DNA from: Sphingomonas sp.
GTDB lineage: Bacteria; Pseudomonadota; Alphaproteobacteria; Sphingomonadales; Sphingomonadaceae
Reading direction: 5' to 3'
Assembly: GCF_003248515.1 (NCBI RefSeq)
Contig: NZ_QFOB01000002.1
Coordinates: 124,001-188,000, forward strand
DNA length: 64,000 nt
Part shown: in pieces, positions 1 through 8,663 of the stretch
Layout of the letters: every line of letters begins with the position of its first letter
Position numbering within the stretch: the first letter of the stretch is position 1
The notes under the pieces: generated by a model
The model's database searches: none
What the model was told of the DNA's origin: nothing
The model's input: the letters and a program-made list of their open reading frames with translations, nothing else
Translations under genes and position numbers: made by a program

Positions 1-2
1 AG

Positions 3-131
3 GATGAAAGCGCGGTCTTGTCAGCGCTGAGCGACGCGGACCGAGATGCCCTGCTGACAATATTGGGCAAGTTGGAGCAATATGTTGGTGCCCGCTTGAA
101 TGTCGATGACGACCCGTTCGCTGACGCCTGA
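3..131 (+). CDS. C-terminal fragment of a probable MarR-type regulator (cut by window edge)
   Basis: An open frame enters from the left edge and stops with TGA at 129-131, giving 42 residues. The visible tail has the pattern 'LSDADRDALLTILGKLEQYV', which resembles the last helix of MarR-family regulators (LS-x-D-R-x-x-L-x-x-L-L-x-K-L), followed by an acidic end. The start and the DNA-binding part lie outside the window. It is upstream of, and on the same strand as, the tryptophan-degradation genes, so it could be their regulator, but this rests on position only. Confidence 0.5.
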   Translation, partial: DESAVLSALSDADRDALLTILGKLEQYVGARLNVDDDPFADA

Positions 132-272
132 CTGTTATGGAGTAATGGGCAGTACAGTTTCGAGCATGGGCGCAGGGCTGTATCTCCGCATACAATGGAG
201 CAAAGCTTATCCCATAGAGGGGTGTCCTGCACGGTCTACTGCGAACACCATAAGGGGAGACAGTGTTTGAGC

Positions 273-1646
273 ATGGCGCGCTGGAATGGTTCTACCGAGA
301 CACCGGCCAGGCGACGAGGCCTTGCTAACAGGCATTTGCAGTTCATGGCGCTCGGCGGCGCGATCGGCGCCGGCCTGTTTCTGGGGTCAGGTGGGGGGAT
401 AGCAACAGCCGGCCCGGCGATATTGATTGCTTACGCCTTGTGCGGGGTCATGGTCTTCCTCATCATGCGGGCGCTTGGCGAACTGGCCATCGCCGACCCG
501 GCGCGCGGATCGTTCAGCAGCTATGCCGAAATTTATCTCGGTCCTTTTGCCGGATTCATGACCGGCTGGAGCTATTGGGCGAACTGGATGCTCGCGGGCG
601 CCGCGGAGATCACCGCTGTCGGGATATTCGCGAAATTCTGGTTCCCCGATTTACCGCAATGGCTCCCGTCGCTGGTCGCTCTGCTCGCCGTCTATGCGAT
701 CAATCTACGCGGCGTCCGCTTGTTCGGCGAACTCGAATTCATCATCTCGCTCCTGAAGGTGATGGCGATCCTGGGCATCATCACCTTGGGTCTGGTCATC
801 CTGTTCACACCGGGTCTGGCGGCGCGCCACCATGCCGGTATAGGCAATCTTCTGGGATCGGGCGGCATCCTGCCGCATGGACTTATCGGGCTCGTCGCGG
901 TGCTGCCTGCTGCCCTGTTCGCCTATGGCGGCGTCGAAGTGATCGGCCTGGCCGCAGCCGAAACCGAGCAGCCCGAACGATCGCTGCCCCGCGCGATTAA
1001 CGGCGTCATCCTTCGCATCCTGGTCTTTTATGTTGGCGCCCTCGCGATCGTGATGACCATCATGCCCTGGACACGCTTTTCCGCTGGAAGCAGCCCGTTC
1101 ATCGACATGCTTCAGCATGTCGGGTTCGGCCAGGCCGCCGCGGTGGTTAACCTGATCGTCATTTCGGCTGTACTTTCGTCTTGCAATACAGGCCTGTTCG
1201 CGATGGGCCGCATGCTGGCGTCGCTGGCGGAGCGGCATCACGCGCCAGCATGGCTTGCCCGCACCGGACCAGCCGGCCTTCCCGTCACGGCGATTTCCGT
1301 GTCGGCTGGCGCCTTGCTCGTCACGGTATTCCTCAACTGGCTTATTCCGGACCGCATCTTCGGCGCGATCATCGCGACGGTTGCCCTGTTGCTGCTGTCG
1401 GTTTGGGCACTGATTATCCTGTCGCATTGGGCCTATCGGCGCGCGCATCGGGGCACCCGACCAGCTCGACGTTTCGTCATGCCGTTATTTCCCTGGTCCA
1501 GTACGATTGTCCTGATGTTCATCGCCCTGACTGTGGCGTTGCTGGCTGCCAGAAAGGAAATGTGGCCGACCTTCGCGCTGGTCCTCCTCTGGTATGCTTT
1601 GCTCGCGCTCGCATGGCATCGAATGCGGCGCCCGAACAGGGGCTGA
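273..1646 (+). CDS. APC-superfamily amino acid permease (probable tryptophan/aromatic amino acid uptake)
   Basis: This is a 457-residue, very hydrophobic protein of the amino acid transporter (AAT) family of the APC superfamily. The N-terminus carries the family signature 'HLQFMALGGAIGAGLFLGSG', and about twelve membrane segments follow. The ATG at 273 begins just before the charged stretch that precedes the first helix; a TTG at 267 has better spacing from the GGGGAGA at 254-260 and is an alternative start. It lies 109 nt upstream of the kynurenine formamidase gene in the same direction. Uptake of tryptophan or kynurenine is therefore inferred from context; substrate cannot be read from the sequence. 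Confidence 0.85.
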   Translation: MARWNGSTETPARRRGLANRHLQFMALGGAIGAGLFLGSGGGIATAGPAILIAYALCGVMVFLIMRALGELAIADPARGSFSSYAEIYLGPFAGFMTGWSYWANWMLAGAAEITAVGIFAKFWFPDLPQWLPSLVALLAVYAINLRGVRLFGELEFIISLLKVMAILGIITLGLVILFTPGLAARHHAGIGNLLGSGGILPHGLIGLVAVLPAALFAYGGVEVIGLAAAETEQPERSLPRAINGVILRILVFYVGALAIVMTIMPWTRFSAGSSPFIDMLQHVGFGQAAAVVNLIVISAVLSSCNTGLFAMGRMLASLAERHHAPAWLARTGPAGLPVTAISVSAGALLVTVFLNWLIPDRIFGAIIATVALLLLSVWALIILSHWAYRRAHRGTRPARRFVMPLFPWSSTIVLMFIALTVALLAARKEMWPTFALVLLWYALLALAWHRMRRPNRG

Positions 1647-1755
1647 TCTGTATCGGAGCGGAGTGCAATACACCTCCCGACAATCAACTCGGCGTGTGTA
1701 TGCTGCCTGCCAAGTTTTCCTTTTATCCAAAGCGAAAGCAACTGGGGAAGACAGC

Positions 1756-2658
1756 GTGAATGTGTTTCGTGACATTGCGGACAGGGCGACATTGGAACGG
1801 GAATATTCGCCCAGTTCCTGTATCGACAATCTGCCGGAAATATTGGCTGACTATAGCCGAATGAGCCAAGGGGTGCGCCACAACACACCCGCCTATCGAA
1901 CCCTATATTATGGGCCGGATCAAGATGAGTGCCTGGATATCTTTCCCTGTGCTTCGGCACTTGAGGGAGAGCCGCGACCAGTGATGATTTTTATACATGG
2001 CGGCTATTGGCAGGAACTCAACAAGGACTATCACGCCTTTCCTGCACCGGATTTCCTTCGGCAAAACGTCAGTTATATCGCGATCAACTATGGCCTCGCG
2101 CCGACGGCATCGATGGAGTGCATGGTCGCGCGTTGTTGCGCGGCCGTTCAATGGATTCATGCAAATGCGGAACAACTCGGCATTGATCCCGACAAGATCC
2201 ACCTGTCCGGTTGCTCGGCCGGCGCGCACCTGGCGGCGATGGCTGCGCTGCTGCAGCCAGCAGACGCGCTCATGCGACTGGCGTCCCTCACCCTGCTGAG
2301 CGGCATCTTCGACCTGCGTCCGATCATGCTGACCTATGTCAACGATCCGATTGGGCTGTCCCTTCAGGACGCGCTGACCAATAGCCCCCAGTTCCGGGGA
2401 GATATTTCGAACGCAAATCTGCCGCCGGTCAACATTCTCTTCGGGAACAACGAGACGGGCGAATTCAAGCGGCAAAGCCGAGAGTTTGCGGAAACACTTG
2501 ATCGACGCGGCGTATCGGTGGTCCTCGCCGAGGTGCAAGGGCGCAATCACTTCGATTTGGTCTACGACCTTGCCGATCCCGGCACGACGCTGGGCACACT
2601 CGTCGTCAAAAACCTGCTGGGTCAAGAAGCTGCACAAGGAATGATACACCCATGCTGA
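1756..2658 (+). CDS. Kynurenine formamidase-like alpha/beta hydrolase
   Basis: A 300-residue alpha/beta hydrolase. It has the oxyanion-hole motif HGGYW at residues 81-85, typical of the AFMID/BNA7 kind of kynurenine formamidase, a nucleophile elbow G-C-S-A-G with Ser154, and a C-terminal catalytic His265 in 'NHFDLV'. I chose the GTG at 1756 because GGGGAAG lies just upstream and the longer frame adds non-homologous sequence. The reaction would be N-formyl-L-kynurenine to L-kynurenine plus formate. Its stop overlaps the ATG of the following tryptophan dioxygenase homologue by 7 nt, which supports the assignment. This type is unrelated to the metal-dependent KynB cyclase. Confidence 0.85.
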   Translation: MNVFRDIADRATLEREYSPSSCIDNLPEILADYSRMSQGVRHNTPAYRTLYYGPDQDECLDIFPCASALEGEPRPVMIFIHGGYWQELNKDYHAFPAPDFLRQNVSYIAINYGLAPTASMECMVARCCAAVQWIHANAEQLGIDPDKIHLSGCSAGAHLAAMAALLQPADALMRLASLTLLSGIFDLRPIMLTYVNDPIGLSLQDALTNSPQFRGDISNANLPPVNILFGNNETGEFKRQSREFAETLDRRGVSVVLAEVQGRNHFDLVYDLADPGTTLGTLVVKNLLGQEAAQGMIHPC

Positions 2659-3593
2659 AGTCTCATGAACTCGAAACGGCGCGACAGGCGCTGCTCGGCG
2701 AAGGACCGATCCGTGCCATCCCGCTGCAAACCGATGCGGAGCGGGCCGCCATCGTGGCGGAAACCGGTGGCGCGCCGATAATGGATGTGGCCGAATACAG
2801 TACAGAAGGCAGTACGCCGTTCATCGACTATATCAACGCCGACTTTCTTCACACGCTGCAGCAGCCGCGCAGCGACGGACGCGACGAGCTGACGTTCATC
2901 TGCATGGCGCAGGTGATGGAGCTTCAGTTCAAACTGATGAGCGGAGAGATGTTGCGTGCGCAGGATGCGCTGCGCCGCGATGCGCTAGCCGAAGTGATGC
3001 CGGCCCTGCGCCGCGGGCACCGCATCCTTGCCTATCTGGGCAACATCTGGGACGTGCTGGGCACGATCACACCGCAGGGTTATCTCGAATTTCGTGATCA
3101 TCTGGGCATCGGTTCCGGCTTTGAATCCTTCATGTACCGGCGCCTGGAATTCCTGCTCGGCAACAAGCAGCCGACGATGCTGAAGCCGCACCGCCATGTT
3201 CCGAAGGTCCATGCCATGCTGGAAGAGGCTCTACGCATGCCGAGCCTCTATGACGATGTGGTTGCGTTTCTGTCGCGCCAAGGATTGGCGATCGATGCCG
3301 CTGCGCTCAATCGTGATTACACCCTGCCGTACCAGAGCAACGCCTCGGTGCGCGCGGCTTGGCTCAGCGTCTACAAGGAACGGGACCGGGAAGATCAGCT
3401 CTTTGATCTGGCCGAGGCGCTGATCGAATTGGGCGATCGCTTCAAGGTCTGGCGTTATCGTCATTTCGTATCGGTGGAGCGCCTCATCGGCTTCAAGCCC
3501 GGCACTGGCGGTACGGCGGGCGTCGGCTGGCTGCGCCAGATCGTCGATCATAATTTCTTTCCCGAACTCTGGGAACTCAGGACGGAACTGTAA
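2652..3593 (+). CDS. kynA: Tryptophan 2,3-dioxygenase homologue with an altered distal pocket
   Basis: A 313-residue heme dioxygenase of the tryptophan 2,3-dioxygenase family. Family landmarks are 'SGFESFMYRRLEFLLGNK' (substrate-binding Arg163) and 'WRYRHFVSVERLIGFKPGTGG', which contains the proximal heme ligand His271 and the C-terminal Gly-rich loop. The usual distal motif H-Q-x-Y-E-L-W-F-K reads A-Q-V-M-E-L-Q-F-K here, so the distal His is Ala86 and the Trp is Gln92. IDO enzymes carry Ser at that site, so activity is not excluded, but substrate preference may differ. It sits between formamidase and kynureninase genes with overlapping ends, which fits the first step of tryptophan opening. 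Confidence 0.85.
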   Translation: MLKSHELETARQALLGEGPIRAIPLQTDAERAAIVAETGGAPIMDVAEYSTEGSTPFIDYINADFLHTLQQPRSDGRDELTFICMAQVMELQFKLMSGEMLRAQDALRRDALAEVMPALRRGHRILAYLGNIWDVLGTITPQGYLEFRDHLGIGSGFESFMYRRLEFLLGNKQPTMLKPHRHVPKVHAMLEEALRMPSLYDDVVAFLSRQGLAIDAAALNRDYTLPYQSNASVRAAWLSVYKERDREDQLFDLAEALIELGDRFKVWRYRHFVSVERLIGFKPGTGGTAGVGWLRQIVDHNFFPELWELRTEL

Positions 3594-4843
3594 TGGACAT
3601 GACGGACGTACCGAACCTTGCCGGCCTGCGTGCGCTCGATCGGGCCGACTCGCTCGGCGGTTTTCGCGATCGGTTCGCACTACCCACGGGCGTGATCTAT
3701 CTCGATGGCAATTCGCTCGGCGCCCTGCCTGCCGCAACGAATGCACGGATGGCGGATGTGATCGGGCGGGAATGGGGCAACGACCTCATCAAGAGCTGGA
3801 ACATCAATGGCTGGTACGAAGCGCCGCTACGGATCGGCGACAAGATCGGGCGGCTGATCGGTGCCGCTGCGGGGCAGGTTGCGGCAGCGGATTCAACTTC
3901 GATCAACATCTACAAGGCGCTCGACGCGGCGCTGCAACTGCGCCCGGATCGCGCAGTCGTCCTGTCCGAACCCGGAAATTTTCCCAACGATCTCTACATC
4001 GTGCAGGGCATCGCGGCGCAGCACGGCCGCAACATCGAAATGCGCCTGCGCGACGCGGCCGACATAGTGGAGGCGATCGACGAGAGCGTTGCGGTGGTCA
4101 TGCTGACCCACGTTCATTATCGGACCGCCAACCGGCACGACATGGCCGCCATCACCCGGCGGGCACATGAAAAGGGCGCGCTGGTCATATGGGATCTGTG
4201 CCACAGCGCGGGTGCGATAGAAATTGATCTCGACGGCGTGAACGTCGATTTCGCTATTGGATGCGGCTACAAATACCTCAACGGCGGCCCCGGCTGCCCT
4301 GCCTATATTTATGTCGCGAAGCGCCATCAGGACCGGGTCGTCTCCCCGCTCAGCGGCTGGCTCAGCCACGCCCGACCGTTCGATTTCGTCGATGACTATC
4401 GGCCGGCGGACGGAATCGCCCGGTTCCTGTGCGGCGCACATCCGGTGCCGGGTCTGATGGCGCTCGAAGTTGGTGTGGACCTGATGATCGAGGCGGAGAT
4501 GGCGCGTGTCGAGACGAAGGCGCACCGGATGTGCGATCTGTTCGTACAACTGGTTGAGACGCGTTGCGCGGGACACGGGCTGACCTTGGTCACGCCACGC
4601 GATGCCGCCGACCGGGGCAGCCACATTTCTTTCGCGCACCCCGACGGTTATGCGATGATCCAAGCCCTGATCGAGCGTGGCGTGATCGGCGACTACAGGG
4701 CGCCATCGGTGCTGCGCTTCGGCTTCACACCGCTTTATCTTTCCTATGAGGATGTATGGAACGCCGTCACGATCCTAGCAGATATTCTCGATAGCGGGAG
4801 CTGGCGCGAGGAGCGGTTTCGAACCATGGCGGCAGTGACATGA
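3593..4843 (+). CDS. kynU: Kynureninase
   Basis: A 416-residue PLP-dependent hydrolase that cleaves L-kynurenine to anthranilate and L-alanine. Recognisable parts are the N-terminal 'YLDGNSLGALP', the 'NFPNDLYI' stretch and the PLP lysine Lys227 in 'GCGYKYLNGGPG'. Length matches the family (about 410-420). The ATG shares one base with the stop of the preceding dioxygenase gene (TAATG), so the genes are translationally coupled. The alanine produced could be recovered by the alanine dehydrogenase at 24960-26039, and the anthranilate used by the Rieske system at 27760-31074. Confidence 0.93.
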   Translation: MDMTDVPNLAGLRALDRADSLGGFRDRFALPTGVIYLDGNSLGALPAATNARMADVIGREWGNDLIKSWNINGWYEAPLRIGDKIGRLIGAAAGQVAAADSTSINIYKALDAALQLRPDRAVVLSEPGNFPNDLYIVQGIAAQHGRNIEMRLRDAADIVEAIDESVAVVMLTHVHYRTANRHDMAAITRRAHEKGALVIWDLCHSAGAIEIDLDGVNVDFAIGCGYKYLNGGPGCPAYIYVAKRHQDRVVSPLSGWLSHARPFDFVDDYRPADGIARFLCGAHPVPGLMALEVGVDLMIEAEMARVETKAHRMCDLFVQLVETRCAGHGLTLVTPRDAADRGSHISFAHPDGYAMIQALIERGVIGDYRAPSVLRFGFTPLYLSYEDVWNAVTILADILDSGSWREERFRTMAAVT

Positions 4844-4849
4844 TCATAA

Positions 4850-4878
4850 TTGAATAGTCACGTGAATATGGGTATAAC
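4850..4878 (+). promoter_or_regulatory. Promoter with TCACGTGA operator, upstream of the MocR-type gene
   Basis: A sigma70-like promoter reads TTGAAT (4850-4855), 17 nt spacer, TATAAC (4873-4878). The spacer holds the palindrome TCACGTGA at 4858-4865. The same palindrome with similar flanks occurs inside two other promoters at 16112-16139 and 21737-21766. An operator between -35 and -10 predicts repression by occlusion; the local MarR protein IacR is the likeliest ligand. Confidence 0.65.
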
Positions 4879-4910
4879 TGTGTCGTAAACCGTACCCATA
4901 CAGGTGCTCT

Positions 4911-6317
4911 GTGCTGCCGATCATTCTGACAAAGGACAGTGCGATTGTTACGCAGGTCGAGCGGCAAGTGCGCGATCTGATCGAAAATGGTCGACTGGCC
5001 CCCGGCGCCCGCATGCCGTCGGTCCGTCGGCTGGCCAAGGATCTTGGGATCAGCACCTTCACGGTCGTCAACGCCTATGACCGGCTAGCCGCGTCGGCCT
5101 ATATTCGAGCGCGGCAAAGAGCCGGTTTCTACGTCGTCGAAAAGCAGCTTGATCACGTTGAGGAGAAATCTGTCTCGACATTGCCGATCGGACCGAGCTG
5201 GCTATTCCGTGCCTTGCACGACAGCTCGGGAACGATCAAGGCGGGGGCCGGTGTGCTGCCGCTCGACTGGTTCGACGAGGAAGCACTCAAGCGTTGCGCA
5301 CGATCAGCACTGCGCCTGTCGGGCAAGTCCTTCGGCGAATATCCGCAAGTGCTGGGCTATCGTCCGCTGCGCGAATTGATCGCGCTCAAGCTCATTGAGA
5401 CCGGCATTACGGCACAGGCGGACCAGATATTGTTAACGTCTGGAGCAAGTCATGCTCTGGATCTGGTACTGCGCACGCTGGTCAGGCCAGGCGATACTAT
5501 CCTGGTTGAGGATCCAGGCTATTATGCGCTCTATTCCTATCTCAAGATGCATGACATCAACTTCGTGGCAATTCCCCGCTCGCGCGAAGGCCTCGATCTC
5601 GACGCGCTCGAACGCGCGATCCGGGAACACAAAGCCAGGGTGATCGTCCTCAACTCACTATTGCACAACCCGACCGGCGCCACACTTCAGCCGATCAATG
5701 CGCACAAGATATTAGGACTGGCGGAACGTCACAACCTGACCATCGTCGAGGATGATATTTACGGTGATTTCTACAAGGGCCGCGCTTTTCGTATCGCCAA
5801 TCTCGATCAGCTCGAGCGCGTCGTCTATCTTTCGAGCTTCTCGAAAACGATCTCTGCCAATTTGCGCCTTGGTTACGTCGCGGCGCATACGGACATCCTG
5901 GCGCGATTGGCCGAACGCAAGCAGGCGACCTGCCTCGCCACGTCCGAAATCAGCGAACGGATCGCTGCGGAACTGCTCGCATCGGGCGAATATCGTCGAC
6001 AGATGGCACGTATCCGGGAACGGCTGGCGGCCAAGCAAACCGGGGTCGTTGCGCGGCTCGCCGATGCGGGATTTTCGGTATCCGAAGAGCCGGAAGGGGG
6101 CTTCTTCCTTTGGGCCTGCATGAAGGACGGCCGATCGAGTGATCATCTCGCCGAAGCGGCCTTGCGACAGCGACTCGTATTGGCCCCCGGTTCGCTGTTC
6201 TCATCGACGGCCACACCATCCGCCTGGGTTCGTTTCAACATCGCTGTCTGTGATTCCGTGCTGTTCGAGGAGCGGCTGGCCGCCTGCTTGACGGACATCG
6301 GCTATATGAGGCCATGA
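4911..6317 (+). CDS. MocR/PdxR-type GntR regulator fused to an aminotransferase-like domain
   Basis: A 468-residue two-domain protein. Residues about 10-75 form a GntR winged helix ('LAPGARMPSVRRLAKDLGISTFTVVNAYDRL'). The rest is a fold-type I aminotransferase-like domain with the PLP lysine Lys312 in 'SSFSKTISANLRLGY' and 'NPTGATL'. Members normally act as PLP-dependent transcription regulators, not enzymes. Translation begins with GTG at 4911; no in-frame ATG lies nearby. The stop overlaps the start of the FAD-dependent dehydrogenase gene (ATGA). Its own promoter holds the TCACGTGA box, so it probably belongs to the same regulon as the iac genes. The effector is unknown; an amino acid related to the pathway is a guess. 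Confidence 0.85.
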   Translation: MLPIILTKDSAIVTQVERQVRDLIENGRLAPGARMPSVRRLAKDLGISTFTVVNAYDRLAASAYIRARQRAGFYVVEKQLDHVEEKSVSTLPIGPSWLFRALHDSSGTIKAGAGVLPLDWFDEEALKRCARSALRLSGKSFGEYPQVLGYRPLRELIALKLIETGITAQADQILLTSGASHALDLVLRTLVRPGDTILVEDPGYYALYSYLKMHDINFVAIPRSREGLDLDALERAIREHKARVIVLNSLLHNPTGATLQPINAHKILGLAERHNLTIVEDDIYGDFYKGRAFRIANLDQLERVVYLSSFSKTISANLRLGYVAAHTDILARLAERKQATCLATSEISERIAAELLASGEYRRQMARIRERLAAKQTGVVARLADAGFSVSEEPEGGFFLWACMKDGRSSDHLAEAALRQRLVLAPGSLFSSTATPSAWVRFNIAVCDSVLFEERLAACLTDIGYMRP

Positions 6318-7690
6318 TCGTCGATCAGCTCCGTGCCATCGTCGGCGAGGCACATGCGTTGACTGGAGACGCGATTGAGCCGCGCTACCTTACCGACGCG
6401 GCGGGCGGACGGAGCGGCAAGCCTGCGCTGCTGGTCAGACCTGCCGATACTGCACAATTGGCCGATGTCGTCGCCAACTGCGCGCGGGCGGGGCGTGCTA
6501 TCGCGATTCAGGGCGGCCGGACTGGCATGTGCCATGGCGCAACGCCGCAGGACGACGAAATCATCCTGTCGCTCGAACGATTGAACCGGATCGAAGGCAT
6601 CGATGCTAAGGCCGGCACGATGATCGTCGGTGCCGGAGTGATCCTGCAAAGCGCGCAGGAGGCGGCCGCCGAAGCCGGTTGGCGGCTGGCAGTCGATATT
6701 GGCGCACGCGGCAGCTGTACAATCGGCGGTATGATCGCCACCAATGCCGGGGGCCATCAGGTCATGCGCCAAGGTATGATGCGCGACCAGGTACTAGGGC
6801 TGGAAGTGGTGCTGGCCGACGGAACGGTCCTGTCGTCGATGAACCAGATGCTGAAGAATAACGCGGGCTATGACCTGAAGCATTTGTTCATCGGGTCTGA
6901 AGGGACACTGGGCATCGTGACGCGCGCAGTGTTGCGCTTGCGTCCGCCCGCGATCGGGCGGCAGACGGCCTTGTGTGGGCTGCTTGATTATGACGCCGTC
7001 ATCGCGATGCTCAACCGGGTCGGGCGCGCGCTGCCCGGACAGGTTAGTGCCTTTGAACTCATGTGGCGGGACTTCTTCGAGGCGGCGGGCGCCATCGCCG
7101 CAGGGGGCATGCCCTTCGCCGTGTCCTACGACTATCAGATTTTGATCGAGGTAGAGGCAGCGGACGACGCGCCGTTCGTCGGCATCCTCTCTGAATTGCT
7201 CGATGCCGGCATCGTCGCCGACGCGATCATCGCGCAGTCGGATAGGGAGGTCGCTCAGCTGTGGAGCCTGCGCGATGCGATCGGGCCGCTCGTCGGTAGC
7301 ATGACGATCGTCGAGCCGTTCGACGTCAGTGCGCCGATCGCGCGGATCGGGCCGCTCGTCACCCATTTGCGAGCGGCGCTGCTGGACGCGATCCCGCGCT
7401 GCCGCCCCTATTTCTTCGGCCATATCGCCGACGGCAATCTGCATCTGGCGCTCGACCTGCCGACCGACGCGGATCGGACGGTGGCCGAGGCGCTGGTCTA
7501 TAACGCCGTCCGTGACGCAGCGGGGTCGGTGTCGGCCGAACATGGCATAGGCTTGCTCAAGCGCGGCTGGCTTGGCCATAGCCGCACGGTGGAGGAAATC
7601 GCGCTGATGCGCACGCTGCGGCGGACGATGGACCCGGCCGGCGTCCTCAATCCGGGGCGTGTGGTCGAAACGCTCACGCCGGGGCGATGA
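6314..7690 (+). CDS. FAD-linked D-2-hydroxyacid dehydrogenase/oxidase (GlcD/D-lactate dehydrogenase family)
   Basis: A 458-residue flavoprotein of the vanillyl-alcohol oxidase superfamily. The FAD-binding domain shows 'IQGGRTGMCHGA' and 'ARGSCTIGGMIATNAGGHQVMRQGMMRDQVLG'; the C-terminal domain has the metal/substrate motif 'GHIADGNLHLAL' and 'SAEHGIGLLKRGW', as in D-lactate, D-2-hydroxyglutarate and glycolate dehydrogenases. It overlaps the upstream MocR gene by 4 nt and converges on the 3-hydroxyacyl-CoA dehydrogenase gene with a 17-nt tail overlap. In this setting an aryl or indolyl hydroxyacid such as indole-3-lactate is a possible substrate, but this is inference. Confidence 0.85.
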   Translation: MIVDQLRAIVGEAHALTGDAIEPRYLTDAAGGRSGKPALLVRPADTAQLADVVANCARAGRAIAIQGGRTGMCHGATPQDDEIILSLERLNRIEGIDAKAGTMIVGAGVILQSAQEAAAEAGWRLAVDIGARGSCTIGGMIATNAGGHQVMRQGMMRDQVLGLEVVLADGTVLSSMNQMLKNNAGYDLKHLFIGSEGTLGIVTRAVLRLRPPAIGRQTALCGLLDYDAVIAMLNRVGRALPGQVSAFELMWRDFFEAAGAIAAGGMPFAVSYDYQILIEVEAADDAPFVGILSELLDAGIVADAIIAQSDREVAQLWSLRDAIGPLVGSMTIVEPFDVSAPIARIGPLVTHLRAALLDAIPRCRPYFFGHIADGNLHLALDLPTDADRTVAEALVYNAVRDAAGSVSAEHGIGLLKRGWLGHSRTVEEIALMRTLRRTMDPAGVLNPGRVVETLTPGR

Positions 7691-8663
7691 ACGGCAGCAG
7701 GTTGCGCTGACGCAGGATTGTTGCGAAATCGCGGAGCTTACCCTGTCGATAGGACTCGACGTCGATCCCGCGGAAATCGTGAAAGCCAATCCCGTCGCGC
7801 AGGCCCCGGCGGCCCTCCTGCATGTTCGACACGACGATGTCAGGCGTGGCGTAGCGATGGGGATCGATCGTCGCGGCGAGATGGCGCGACGCATGGTAGA
7901 GAATGTCGCCGCCGCCCCAGTCAACGAATTCCAGCATGCCGAGCGTCGCGAAGCGCAGACCGAACCCGACCTGGATCGCAAGATCGACGTCCGCTGCTGA
8001 TGCGACGCCTTCCTCGACCAGGCGGCTGGCCTCCGCGCAGGCCAGCGCCTGGATACGCGGCACGATGTAACCGGGCGAAGCGCGGCAGACGACCGGCACC
8101 TTCCCCATCGCCGCAAGCCAGCTTTTCATGGCGGCGGTGGTGGCCGGAGCGGTGAACCGTGCCGGGCTGATTTCGACCAGCGGCATCAGGAACGCGGGGT
8201 TGAGCCAGTGGGCGTTGAGGAAGCGCTCGGGAGAGACGACGCACGCCGCCAGCGCCTCGACATCCATCGTCGAGGTTGTCGAGGCGATCAACGCGTCGGG
8301 GGGCGCGTGGTCGCCGATGCGGGCCAGCGCGGCCTGCTTGGCTTCGAGTGTTTCCGGCACACCTTCGAACAGGATGTCGCACCGGGCGATCGCCTCTGCA
8401 GCGTTCGCATGATCGACCAACGCGATCCGGTCGCGAATATTTTCTTCCGTCCCGGCCGGGAGCAGGCCGGTGTCGCGGAAGAAGGCCAAAGTGGCGTGCA
8501 TCTCTGCATCGGCCTCTCGCCACCGCTCCGCCTGTTCGTCCGGCGCGCGGTCCTTGAGATCGATCAGCAGCACATCATGCCCCGCCAGTGCGCAGGCGAT
8601 GGCGATGCCGCGCCCCATCCGGCCGGCACCGATGGCGCCGACGATGCTGCGTTCAATAGCCAT
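7674..8663 (-). CDS. 3-hydroxyacyl-CoA dehydrogenase family protein
   Basis: A 329-residue NAD-dependent dehydrogenase. The N-terminal Rossmann motif is 'GAIGAGRMGRGIAIACALAGHDV', and the conserved catalytic region includes 'STTSTMDVEALA' and 'NAHWLNPAFLMPLVEIS' with its His. The shape also fits lambda-crystallin/L-gulonate 3-dehydrogenase relatives, so the substrate may be a free 3-hydroxyacid. Its ATG overlaps the end of the octopine-dehydrogenase-like gene by 11 nt, so the pair is probably co-expressed, and both follow iacG on the same strand. A role in trimming the auxin acetate side chain is possible but unproven. Confidence 0.82.
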   Translation of the reverse strand: MAIERSIVGAIGAGRMGRGIAIACALAGHDVLLIDLKDRAPDEQAERWREADAEMHATLAFFRDTGLLPAGTEENIRDRIALVDHANAAEAIARCDILFEGVPETLEAKQAALARIGDHAPPDALIASTTSTMDVEALAACVVSPERFLNAHWLNPAFLMPLVEISPARFTAPATTAAMKSWLAAMGKVPVVCRASPGYIVPRIQALACAEASRLVEEGVASAADVDLAIQVGFGLRFATLGMLEFVDWGGGDILYHASRHLAATIDPHRYATPDIVVSNMQEGRRGLRDGIGFHDFRGIDVESYRQGKLRDFATILRQRNLLPFIAPA

